Shown: positions 1-5,624, counted from the first letter of the stretch. The stretch: DNA of 5,734 bases from an uncultured Bacteroidota bacterium (GCA_903912435.1 CAIWHI010000914.1:1-5734); one strand, 5' to 3'. The notes: generated by a model from the sequence alone, not told the origin. Made by a program: numbers and translations.

Positions 1-354
1 CCATACATGTACCATTGCCATATGCTAGGTCATGAGGATGCAGGTATGATGGGGCAATTTGTAGTGGTTGATAATCATTCATCCGGAATTAGAGATATCA
101 ATATACTGCCTGAATCTGCAGCAATTGTATATCCAAACCCTGCTACTGACAGGCTATTTGTTGAGTTGGAAGATAAGAGTACTTCTATTTATTACATTAC
201 CATTTTGGATAATGTTGGCCGAACCAAGTATATGTTGCCTAATCCACATCTTAAAGATGGTCTAAACATTGCCGACCTAAAAGCCGGCACTTACTTTCTG
301 AGTATTATTGATACACGTGGAAATCTGATATCCAGGAAGTTTGTAAAAATGTAA
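1..354 (+). CDS. Multicopper oxidase, C-terminal end with T9SS type A sorting domain (5' partial)
   Basis: The frame is open from base 1, so the gene starts upstream; 117 residues are visible. Residues 1-22 hold the last copper-binding motif of laccase/CotA/bilirubin-oxidase type multicopper oxidases, HCHMLGHEDAGMM. By family knowledge Cys6, His11 and Met16 are type 1 copper ligands and His5 and His7 bind the trinuclear cluster, so the electron-transfer end of the enzyme is intact. A linker of about 20 residues follows. Then comes a beta-rich tail of about 75 residues that starts with YPNPATDRL (residues 44-52), contains LKAGTYFLSI and ends in KFVKM. This is a typical Por-secretion/type A sorting domain, so the protein is probably exported by the type IX system and released or anchored at the surface. 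The substrate (phenol, metal ion or bilirubin-like) cannot be told from this fragment. The gene converges with the - strand gene at 439-1650. Confidence 0.93.
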   Translation, partial: PYMYHCHMLGHEDAGMMGQFVVVDNHSSGIRDINILPESAAIVYPNPATDRLFVELEDKSTSIYYITILDNVGRTKYMLPNPHLKDGLNIADLKAGTYFLSIIDTRGNLISRKFVKM

Positions 355-383
355 TGAATCTAGTTGGCATAAAAGCTTAGAAT

Positions 384-431
384 CAACCTTGTAAGTTTGG
401 CGAAAGGCCAATTACAAGGTTGTTTTTTTTT
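384..431 (+). terminator. Rho-independent terminator of the multicopper oxidase gene
   Basis: A perfect 11-bp stem pairs 384-394 with 412-422. After a two-base bulge an inner stem pairs 397-401 with 407-411 around a GAAAG loop, and nine T residues follow at 423-431. It begins 30 bases after the stop codon of the multicopper oxidase gene and lies between two convergent genes. The T-tract is on the + strand side only; the - strand side is merely AT-rich, so termination of the opposing gene here is less certain. Confidence 0.9.
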
Positions 432-438
432 ATAAAGC

Positions 439-1650
439 TTATTTATTGCCAGGTTCGTAAACATAAGCTACGTGATAAGTTGAGGTGGTTAAATCAGATG
501 AGATTTTACCAAGTGGCAAGTCTTCAACTTGAGGAGTTGGCTCACAAAGTGAATAGGCATTACCATTGTAAATAACGGGATTGCCTACTGGCTTATCGAA
601 TTTTACAGCTATTGTCATATGGTGAGGGAAGACCAACACAATCATGGGAAGTTTGTAAATTTCTTTTACAAGGTAATAAAATAATGCGGCCCTATCGGCA
701 CAGTCACTATTTTCATACAATAGGGTCTGTTCGGGGAACATATGTTTCTCCCTACCGAAATTTTCTAAATCGGGTTTGTATAAAAACGCATAGCGGGTAA
801 AGTGCATCAGGTAATCAACACCCTGTTTAGGTGACATACTATTAATTTCTTTTTTCAACTGAGGTATCAATGAATTGTAGGTTTCCTTGCTGAGTGGTTC
901 ATTTATATATAATTGATAATCAGCTACAGGATAATTGACGAACATCTTTTTTACATCTGCATTCAGTTTTACCTTGAAGTGATAATTGATATCGTGATAA
1001 TTAAAGCTTAGGTCTTTTTCAAAATAGCTATCCTGACCAAAATCGGGGAGATGAGTAAGTTTATAAGAAAACTTATTTTCGGCACCCTTAATAGAAATTG
1101 GAACATTATTTAAAACATGATGGTCAAAATCTATATTATAACTGTAGTCGTGATAATTGAGACAGATGTACTTTTTGCCATTATTCTTAAAAAAGGGGAT
1201 ATCATAAATATCCTCATCACTCTGAACGTAAAAAAGCAACTTACCATCTATTATATTCAAAGTAGCATCGTAGCCCGATTGGCAAAATAAAAACCATTTA
1301 TATAGGGTATATCTATAATAATTTTCAGCCTTAGGACTCATAGATTGGGCTGTTTTCCTAATAAGCTGATAATATACCCAATCATCAGGATTGTGTTTTG
1401 CTTTGTATGCTAAAATAGTGTCTACAACTTGTTGATATGCAGATGCTGATATCCTACAATAAAACGCTTTTATAGTGGCGGGAGTTAATGAATCATTGAA
1501 AGGTATATTTGCTACATTGGTGCGGGAAAAACCAATTGTATCTCCATAAAAATCGAAAGATATGCGTGTAGCTTGCACCTGGCTATATAGTAACTTACTG
1601 CTACCTGCAAGGCATAAAAACAAGAATAATATCCAGATTTTGTATTTCAC
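439..1650 (-). CDS. Exported transglutaminase-like protein, probable degenerate plus intact domain tandem
   Basis: This 403-residue protein has a signal peptide at 1-23 (hydrophobic core about 5-16; likely cleavage LYS|Q). The C-terminal half resembles the bacterial transglutaminase-like/papain-fold group: YENSDCADRAALFYYLVKE (312-330) supplies the candidate nucleophile Cys317, FPHHMTIAV (341-349) the candidate His344, and YSLCEPT (366-372) has Glu370 where the family usually has Asp (DPT). The N-terminal half carries a similar run, YTLYKWFLFCQSGYDATL (114-131) then NGKKYICLN (157-165), without Cys/His/acid at matching places, so it looks like a decayed copy. Cross-linking, peptidase or deamidase activity is possible; the substrate is unknown. 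It probably acts in the periplasm or at the surface. The start is GTG: an in-frame TGA lies five codons upstream and no ATG intervenes. The gene converges with the multicopper oxidase gene and follows the 1745-2272 gene after 94 bases. Confidence 0.85.
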   Translation of the reverse strand: MKYKIWILFLFLCLAGSSKLLYSQVQATRISFDFYGDTIGFSRTNVANIPFNDSLTPATIKAFYCRISASAYQQVVDTILAYKAKHNPDDWVYYQLIRKTAQSMSPKAENYYRYTLYKWFLFCQSGYDATLNIIDGKLLFYVQSDEDIYDIPFFKNNGKKYICLNYHDYSYNIDFDHHVLNNVPISIKGAENKFSYKLTHLPDFGQDSYFEKDLSFNYHDINYHFKVKLNADVKKMFVNYPVADYQLYINEPLSKETYNSLIPQLKKEINSMSPKQGVDYLMHFTRYAFLYKPDLENFGREKHMFPEQTLLYENSDCADRAALFYYLVKEIYKLPMIVLVFPHHMTIAVKFDKPVGNPVIYNGNAYSLCEPTPQVEDLPLGKISSDLTTSTYHVAYVYEPGNK

Positions 1651-1668
1651 GTTATCAAATTCTCAACA

Positions 1669-1703
1669 TAAAGTTACAATAAGGTAACAATTAATTAATG
1701 TTA
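1669..1703 (-). promoter_or_regulatory. Putative promoter and operator-like repeats before the transglutaminase-like gene
   Basis: On the - strand TAACTTTA (1669-1676) lies 18 bases before the GTG start. It differs from the Bacteroidota -7 consensus TAnnTTTG only in its last base. Two inverted repeats overlap or adjoin it: GTTAC/GTAAC (1673-1677 and 1684-1688, perfect 5-bp arms with 6 bases between) and TAACA/TGTTA (1685-1689 and 1699-1703) flanking AT-rich sequence. No clear -33 TTTG element is present at the expected 19-23-base spacing. The promoter call rests on motif and position alone. Confidence 0.4.
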
Positions 1704-1744
1704 AGTTTTTGGATTTTCGAAAAATACTTTAAATAGAATTTGAA

Positions 1745-2272
1745 TTAACCATTACTCTTAATAGAACCTACAATTTTAAGGAACTCAGGTTCTACTTTTG
1801 GCAATAATTCAGTGGTAATGTCCATTATTACCTGAATGCCCTTTTGCTTTTCAATGAGGTGGACAATATACAAGGTATGCGGAATGCTTTTGGAATCGGT
1901 ATAATTACTTTTATAACCAATGGCATTATTATGTTTCAGTTTTGGGTTCATGCCTGATGCACTTAATACCTCCATCACCTCAAATGGCTTTTGGATACGT
2001 TTCTGCATAGTATAATTGACTACACTTAAGGTATCGGGAACATTTTCAGCAATGAATGATAGATTTGCAATAACGCCTCTGCCCTTTGCATCCACAATAG
2101 CTTGTCTTTTATACTTGTAAATAATTAGGGAGTTAGTATTGTTAGCTTCCCCTTTCTTCCATGTATTGGTAGGTAAATAAAATTCAATACCCAAATCTTT
2201 CAGTTTTTCAATCTGAGCGTAGGCTGTAGTTGTGAATAATAAAATTAGGCTTAGGAAGAAAAGTTTTCTCAT
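1745..2272 (-). CDS. Exported protein of unknown function, possibly PsbP/Mog1-like fold
   Basis: This 175-residue protein has a clear signal peptide (MRKLF, then a hydrophobic core about 5-15, with AYA|Q cleavage after residue 19), leaving a mature domain of about 156 residues. Its layout is LGIEFYLPTNTWKKGE (28-42), central strands around 49-75, an alternating C-terminal sheet TLYIVHLIEKQKGIQVIMDI (133-152), and a closing helix/strand PEFLKIVGSIK (162-172). This order, with a lipid- or protein-binding-like sheet and a final 'xIVxSI' element, resembles PsbP/Mog1-like small domains of Bacteroidota; that is inferred from pattern, not a recognised family signature. There are no cysteines and no evident catalytic motif. 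It is probably periplasmic. Transcription is divergent from the lipoprotein gene at 2430 and may continue into the transglutaminase-like gene 94 bases downstream, since no terminator is visible between them. Confidence 0.85.
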   Translation of the reverse strand: MRKLFFLSLILLFTTTAYAQIEKLKDLGIEFYLPTNTWKKGEANNTNSLIIYKYKRQAIVDAKGRGVIANLSFIAENVPDTLSVVNYTMQKRIQKPFEVMEVLSASGMNPKLKHNNAIGYKSNYTDSKSIPHTLYIVHLIEKQKGIQVIMDITTELLPKVEPEFLKIVGSIKSNG

Positions 2273-2288
2273 GAGGCAATTTTGATAA

Positions 2289-2296
2289 TAAAGTTA
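2289..2296 (-). promoter_or_regulatory. Putative -7 box of the 1745-2272 gene
   Basis: On the - strand TAACTTTA lies 16 bases before the ATG. The same octamer is found before the genes at 439-1650 (18 bases) and 2430-2759 (19 bases). It matches TAnnTTTG except for the final base. The nearest TTTG-like element upstream is about 27 bases away, longer than the usual spacer, so the -33 half is not supported. Confidence 0.4.
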
Positions 2297-2377
2297 GGTA
2301 ATCTCTCCTAAATATTACTGTCACAAAAAATCAAATGACTTATAATCCTGCTCTAAATAGCCGAAAACAAATAATAA

Positions 2378-2399
2378 CATTTTCTGTTTTAAGAAAATG
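2378..2399. repeat. 8-bp perfect inverted repeat, candidate operator
   Basis: CATTTTCT at 2378-2385 is the exact reverse complement of AGAAAATG at 2392-2399, with GTTTTA between them. It ends three bases before the -7-like box at 2403-2410, so it covers the spacer and -33 region of the lipoprotein gene's putative promoter. That position suits a repressor or activator site better than a terminator, since no gene ends nearby and no T-tract follows. AT-rich sequence makes chance repeats fairly common. Confidence 0.35.
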
Positions 2400-2402
2400 G
2401 CT

Positions 2403-2410
2403 TAACTTTA
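2403..2410 (+). promoter_or_regulatory. Putative -7 box of the lipoprotein gene
   Basis: TAACTTTA lies 19 bases before the ATG at 2430, matching the two - strand copies in sequence and spacing. If it sets transcription start about seven bases downstream, the leader would be only about a dozen bases long, and no Shine-Dalgarno sequence is present in it. Confidence 0.42.
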
Positions 2411-2429
2411 CTTAGCCAAATTTCAGCTT

Positions 2430-2759
2430 ATGTTCCGTTATCTTATTGTTTTTAGCCTGTTTCTTTTCTCATCAATAGCTTGCAGAAAAGCCGCACCGAG
2501 ATTGGCCTTTATGAATACGGCTACCATTATAGGTCAAAACCTATCTATGACAGCTTGTGGTGCCGCATATAGAATGATCATTCACGGTAGTTCAGAAGTT
2601 GGTGCACAGTTTAACAGCTTACCTTCAGGTAGTGGCATAGATCTTACTACCGCTACTTTCCCATTGGAAGTAAAGATCAACTGGCACCATAACACAGGCA
2701 GTAGTTGTGATACATTGGTGAATATAATTACCATTGACAATGTAGCTTTGATACCATAA
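2430..2759 (+). CDS. Small probable lipoprotein of unknown function
   Basis: This 109-residue protein starts MFRYLIVFSLFLFSSIAC. The charged N-terminus, hydrophobic stretch and SIAC at 15-18 suggest lipoprotein processing at Cys18, although Ser at the -3 position is not the preferred Leu. The mature part of about 91 residues is Gly/Ser/Thr-rich and looks all-beta: ATIIGQNLSMTACGAAYRMIIHG (31-53), LPSGSGIDL (64-72), FPLEVKINW (77-85), then CDTLVNIITIDNVALI (93-108). Cys43 and Cys93 are the only other cysteines and could form a disulfide joining the ends of the domain. The pattern 'CG..Y.I.I.G...LP......FP..V...W....C....I.I' recalls other short Bacteroidota lipoproteins of unknown role. It probably sits in the outer or inner membrane facing the periplasm. 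It stands alone, 104 bases before purM. Confidence 0.8.
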   Translation: MFRYLIVFSLFLFSSIACRKAAPRLAFMNTATIIGQNLSMTACGAAYRMIIHGSSEVGAQFNSLPSGSGIDLTTATFPLEVKINWHHNTGSSCDTLVNIITIDNVALIP

Positions 2760-2822
2760 GAGCGTATAAGCAATGAAATGATTGACAACCTTATTTTCTA
2801 TGGTGGCTAATAGACATTTTGT

Positions 2823-2830
2823 TACTTTTG
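2823..2830 (+). promoter_or_regulatory. Putative -7 box of purM
   Basis: TACTTTTG fits the Bacteroidota -7 consensus TAnnTTTG exactly and lies 33 bases before the purM ATG. A T-rich stretch at 2794-2797 could be a weak -33 element but the spacing is long. The leader between box and ATG holds a small hairpin (AATCC 2838-2842 with GGATT 2848-2852). No purine riboswitch is recognisable. Confidence 0.45.
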
Positions 2831-2863
2831 CTGAAATAATCCATTTAGGATTGATTAGAAATA

Positions 2864-4036
2864 ATGGCTGATAATAACAGATATAATTTACGTGGCGTAT
2901 CTGCCCAAAAAGAAGATGTACATAAAGCAGTAGCAAAATTAGATAAGGGATTATATCCCAATGCATTTTGCAAAATCTACCCTGATTATCTGGGCAATGA
3001 CCCCGATTTCTGTAATTTGATGCATGCTGATGGAGCAGGCACTAAATCTATTTTAGCCTACTTATATTGGAAAGAAACCGGCGACCTGAGTGTATGGAAA
3101 GGAATAGCTATTGATAGCATAGTGATGAATATTGACGACCTGCTTTGTGTAGGTGCTACAGGGCCATTCACCTATTCAAGCACTATAGGGCGTAATAAAC
3201 ACCTTGTACCGGGAGAGGTGATATCTGCCATAATAAATGGCACTCAGGAATATTTTGACCAACTTAGTGAATATGGCATAGATGTATACCTGATGGGGGG
3301 AGAAACTGCCGATGTGGGTGATGTAGTGAGAACTGTGATAGTAGATGGCACTATGGCATGCCGTATGGAACGTAGCAAATTGATAACCACCGAAAAAATG
3401 GTAGCTGGCGATGTGGTGGTTTCATTAGCTAGTTATGGGCAGGCTACTTACGAGGCCGAATATAATGGTGGTATGGGCAGTAATGGATTGACAAGTGCCC
3501 GCCACGAAATGCTTAAAAAGGAATATGCCCACAAATACCCCGAAAGTGTAGACCCTAACCTGCCCGACGAAGTAGTATATAATGGCAAATTTGCAGTTAC
3601 AGATGCCACACCTACCCCACTAGACATTGGCAAACTAATACTCTCACCTACCCGTACCTATGCACCAGTTGTACTAGAAATATTGAAACATCATTTCGAC
3701 AAAATACACGGTATTATACATTGTAGTGGTGGTGGCCAAAGTAAGTGCCTGCATTATCTGCCTGGCCCATTAAGAGTGGTTAAGAATAACTTGTTACCAA
3801 TACCTCCTTTGTTCCAAATGATACAGGAATCTGCAGGTACTGAATGGAAAGAAATGTATCAGGTATTCAATATGGGCCAAAGGTTGGAAATCTTTACTGA
3901 CCGGGATACAGCTGAGCACATAATAGCCATCTCCAAAAGCTTCAATATAGATGCACAGATATCAGGCTATGTAGAAAATGCAGATAAAAAAGAGGTGGTA
4001 ATAGAAAGTGAGCATGGCAGGTTTGTTTACAACTAA
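2864..4036 (+). CDS. purM: Phosphoribosylformylglycinamidine cyclo-ligase (AIR synthetase), long Bacteroidota form
   Basis: PurM performs the fifth step of de novo purine synthesis: ATP-dependent closure of formylglycinamidine ribonucleotide to 5-aminoimidazole ribonucleotide, in the cytoplasm. The PurM/PurL-superfamily motifs appear in order: HADGAGTKS (54-62, nucleotide/phosphate loop, compare GTDGVGTK in E. coli), DSIVMNIDDLLCVGA (84-98), YLMGGETAD (142-150), GMGSNGLTSAR (203-213), LSPTRTYAPVVLEIL (260-274), HCSGGGQSK (286-294) and VFNMGQRLEIF (334-344). The protein has 390 residues against about 345 in E. coli; part of the extra length lies between SNGLTSAR and SPTRTY (about 214-259). This longer version is usual in Bacteroidota. 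The ATG at 2864 puts a normal short lead before the first motif. It is not clustered with other pur genes here, and no convincing terminator follows in the 130 bases before the next gene. Confidence 0.95.
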   Translation: MADNNRYNLRGVSAQKEDVHKAVAKLDKGLYPNAFCKIYPDYLGNDPDFCNLMHADGAGTKSILAYLYWKETGDLSVWKGIAIDSIVMNIDDLLCVGATGPFTYSSTIGRNKHLVPGEVISAIINGTQEYFDQLSEYGIDVYLMGGETADVGDVVRTVIVDGTMACRMERSKLITTEKMVAGDVVVSLASYGQATYEAEYNGGMGSNGLTSARHEMLKKEYAHKYPESVDPNLPDEVVYNGKFAVTDATPTPLDIGKLILSPTRTYAPVVLEILKHHFDKIHGIIHCSGGGQSKCLHYLPGPLRVVKNNLLPIPPLFQMIQESAGTEWKEMYQVFNMGQRLEIFTDRDTAEHIIAISKSFNIDAQISGYVENADKKEVVIESEHGRFVYN

Positions 4037-4125
4037 TCGGGTTGTTAAGGGAAACACAAATACACTATTTCTAGTTGAAAAATGGTTTCATAGATTTGGT
4101 TAATTGAATTGTGGCACGAAATGTG

Positions 4126-4152
4126 TTGCAATAAAATGACATTGTAAACAAT
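4126..4152. promoter_or_regulatory. Overlapping inverted repeats before the beta-barrel gene, candidate operator
   Basis: TTGCAAT (4126-4132) and ATTGTAA (4141-4147) form an inverted repeat with 8 bases between and one mismatch. ATTGT (4141-4145) and ACAAT (4148-4152) form a second, perfect repeat two bases apart. Both lie 14-41 bases before the ATG at 4167. A -7-like TATCTTTA (4160-4167) overlaps the start codon and so is an unlikely promoter for this start. The symmetry suggests a dimeric regulator site, but this is inference in AT-rich DNA. Confidence 0.28.
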
Positions 4153-4166
4153 CAAAATTTATCTTT

Positions 4167-5000
4167 ATGAAATTCAAAGGCTCATTATTAACATTATTAT
4201 GCGTATTCCTGTTCAGTACGCTATTTGCACAGGATAAAATCTTCAAAAAAAATGGGGAGGTAATTGATGCTAAAGTAAAGTCTGTAACACCTGAAATGAT
4301 TACGTTCAAAAAATTCGATAACCCAGATGGTCCTGATTATTCTATTCCTAAACAAGATGTGGTGAAAATTAAATACCAGAACGGTAGTGAAGATATTTTT
4401 GAAGAAAATAATGATAGGATAGGAGTAACTTCATCAAACATTAATAACAGAACAAAAACTGCAATCAATAATAATATCGTATCATTTGCGCCTATAGAAT
4501 TCTCTGACAATGGTTATGGTGTAGGTCTATCTTTCGAGCGCTTATTGGATAAAACTGGTTGGGTAAGTTTATTTGTTCCAGCCTACCTTACTTTTAGTAG
4601 CCGAAGTATAAAAAATTTCAATACCGGCCAATATGATATACATCACTCGCCCATGTTCTACCTGGCACCAGGTATAAAAATATATACCAACCTAAATAGC
4701 ACAAGAAAAGCAAAATATTCAATCTGCCCTTCTCTCGTTTTCGCTACAGGCAGTGGCTATAATAGTGATAATGGTGACGTTGCAGAACAAAGTAGGACAC
4801 AGATGGGGGCAATGGTATCTTTTGGATGGAATTATTTCCCATCTAACCACCTTTATATGGGCTTTGACTTAGGTTTAGGTGCAACCTATACTAATTCTTA
4901 TGGAGGACAAACTGCAGGAACAACAGGTTTAAGCCATGCGTCTTTACGTGTTGGTTATAGATACCACGATAGGAATAATGTTCCAGTAAACAAATTCTAG
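4167..5000 (+). CDS. Exported protein: small N-terminal beta domain plus probable outer-membrane beta-barrel
   Basis: This 277-residue protein has a signal peptide at 1-21 (MKFKG, hydrophobic core 6-19, LFA|Q). Residues 23-80 form a compact module, DKIFKKNGEVIDAKVKSV, then ITFKKFDNPDGPDYSI and DVVKIKYQNGSEDIF. This pattern (kkNGe.i.akV...I.yk...n.dGP.y.i.k..V..I.Y.NG) is frequent in Bacteroidota exported proteins of unknown function. An Asn-rich linker follows (about 84-104). Residues 105-267 show alternating polar/hydrophobic strands with glycine and aromatic girdle residues (GYGVGLSFERLL, MFYLAPGIKIYTNL, GAMVSFGWNYF, LYMGFDLGLGATY, HASLRVGYRY), consistent with a small outer-membrane barrel of about eight strands. 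The last residue is Phe, as in many barrel proteins, though a 10-residue tail follows the last strand. It begins 130 bases after purM and may be a separate unit. Specific function is unknown. Confidence 0.85.
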   Translation: MKFKGSLLTLLCVFLFSTLFAQDKIFKKNGEVIDAKVKSVTPEMITFKKFDNPDGPDYSIPKQDVVKIKYQNGSEDIFEENNDRIGVTSSNINNRTKTAINNNIVSFAPIEFSDNGYGVGLSFERLLDKTGWVSLFVPAYLTFSSRSIKNFNTGQYDIHHSPMFYLAPGIKIYTNLNSTRKAKYSICPSLVFATGSGYNSDNGDVAEQSRTQMGAMVSFGWNYFPSNHLYMGFDLGLGATYTNSYGGQTAGTTGLSHASLRVGYRYHDRNNVPVNKF

Positions 5001-5010
5001 TATCAATTTT

Positions 5011-5062
5011 ATACAAAACAACAAGACCTGCACCATTAGATGCAGGTCTTGTTGTTTTGTAT
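5011..5062. terminator. 22-bp perfect hairpin, likely terminator of the beta-barrel gene
   Basis: Bases 5011-5032 are exactly complementary to 5041-5062 around an 8-base loop (CCATTAGA), starting 10 bases after the stop codon. The core is GC-containing (AAGACCTGCA) and the right arm is T-rich (TTGTTGTTTTG), so a shorter core hairpin followed by a U-rich tract gives a plausible intrinsic terminator on the + strand. The symmetry gives the same shape on the - strand. The arm is longer than a terminator needs. Confidence 0.8.
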
Positions 5063-5127
5063 TTATTAGATTTATTGTTCTTACCCATGATCTACTCAGA
5101 CATGAATGGCAAATGGAGTAATTGACA

Positions 5128-5167
5128 ATACTTATAAGATTAATTTCAAAACTTATTTTGTAAGTAT
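5128..5167 (+). promoter_or_regulatory. Leader with alternative inverted repeats before the small 5202 gene
   Basis: ATACTTA (5128-5134) is the exact reverse complement of TAAGTAT (5161-5167). The right arm also pairs as TAAGT (5161-5165) with ACTTA (5151-5155) around TTTTG, so two pairings compete. TTATTTTG (5153-5160) resembles the -7 box TAnnTTTG with one mismatch and lies 41 bases before the ATG at 5202. A TTGACA at 5122-5127 lies too far away (about 25 bases) for a normal spacer. Promoter and operator functions are suggested by position only. Confidence 0.28.
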
Positions 5168-5201
5168 CAACTTGAAATAATTAGATTTGCTAAAAAAACA
5201 C

Positions 5202-5537
5202 ATGCACAATTCACTTAAGCTTTTTCGCGATACAAACAAGGAAAACCTGTTTGCTCAGGTTGAGAATTTTATTGCATCCCAGAATTTATCGGGTATGAGT
5301 ATATCTATAGAACATGATGGCAATGAAATAGTAGCATTGTTAGGTTATATAGATGGAAATGAAGCTAATCTTACCTATAAGTTAGTATCAAAGGAAATCG
5401 GTCAACTGTCTGTCCTATCCGACAAAGAAACACAAGACATAATTAATAATGTGGCTAATGAAATGGGATCTTTCGTTTGCCAAAGCGTTGTATATAACGA
5501 AGGGCTATTATCTATTGCATTTCTTATTGCAAATTAA
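5202..5537 (+). CDS. Small cytoplasmic protein of unknown function
   Basis: The ATG at 5202 gives 111 residues. A TTG five codons upstream (5187) would add MLKKH; I prefer the ATG because nothing before the TTG resembles a ribosome site and the extra residues add no recognisable structure. There is no signal peptide or membrane segment. The protein begins with a likely amphipathic helix (KLFRDTNKENLFAQVENFIASQ, 6-27), then strands with a turn (GMSISIEHDGNEIVALLGYIDG, about 31-52), a further strand (NLTYKLVSKEIG), a helix (SDKETQDIINNVANEMG) and two final strands (SFVCQSVVYNEGLLSIAFLIA). This alpha/beta order suggests one small globular domain. It is acidic, with a single Cys (in SFVCQS) and no catalytic motif I recognise. 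It lies between two terminators, so it is probably transcribed alone. I do not recognise a family. Confidence 0.75.
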   Translation: MHNSLKLFRDTNKENLFAQVENFIASQNLSGMSISIEHDGNEIVALLGYIDGNEANLTYKLVSKEIGQLSVLSDKETQDIINNVANEMGSFVCQSVVYNEGLLSIAFLIAN

Positions 5538-5574
5538 TATTAATCAAGGGCAATTTGTCTAATCTTAAAAATGC

Positions 5575-5617
5575 CATCAGGTGCTGGTAGTTCGTCACAG
5601 CATCTGATGCTTTTTTT
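5575..5617. terminator. Terminator between convergent genes, probably bidirectional
   Basis: CATCAGGTGCT (5575-5585) pairs with AGCATCTGATG (5599-5609), with one G-U pair and a 13-base loop. Seven T residues follow at 5611-5617 on the + strand. On the - strand the stem is followed, after a short GG/GC bulge, by five T residues (the A run at 5567-5571). It lies 37 bases after the stop of the 5202 gene and 8 bases before the stop of the - strand gene at 5625, so it can serve both. Confidence 0.87.
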
Positions 5618-5624
5618 AATACAG

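Noticed and set aside
612..800. A + strand open frame opposite the transglutaminase-like catalytic region
   Set aside because: It is antisense to the most conserved part of that gene, with no start context or protein-like pattern.
2831..2863. Possible purine riboswitch in the purM leader
   Set aside because: The leader is too short for a purine aptamer and shows only a 5-bp hairpin.
2625..2966. A 113-codon open frame on the - strand across the lipoprotein gene and the start of purM
   Set aside because: It overlaps two well-supported genes, and its predicted sequence has no domain-like pattern.
3448..3633. A - strand open frame inside purM
   Set aside because: It lies wholly within purM, whose frame carries all the family motifs.
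4037..4166. Terminator for purM
   Set aside because: No stem of useful strength followed by a T-tract is present between purM and the next gene.
4891..5088. A - strand open frame crossing the end of the beta-barrel gene and the 22-bp hairpin
   Set aside because: It reads through a terminator hairpin and overlaps coding sequence; composition is not protein-like.
5187..5201. TTG start for the small gene at 5202
   Set aside because: It adds only five residues, has no ribosome-site support, and an ATG in frame follows.
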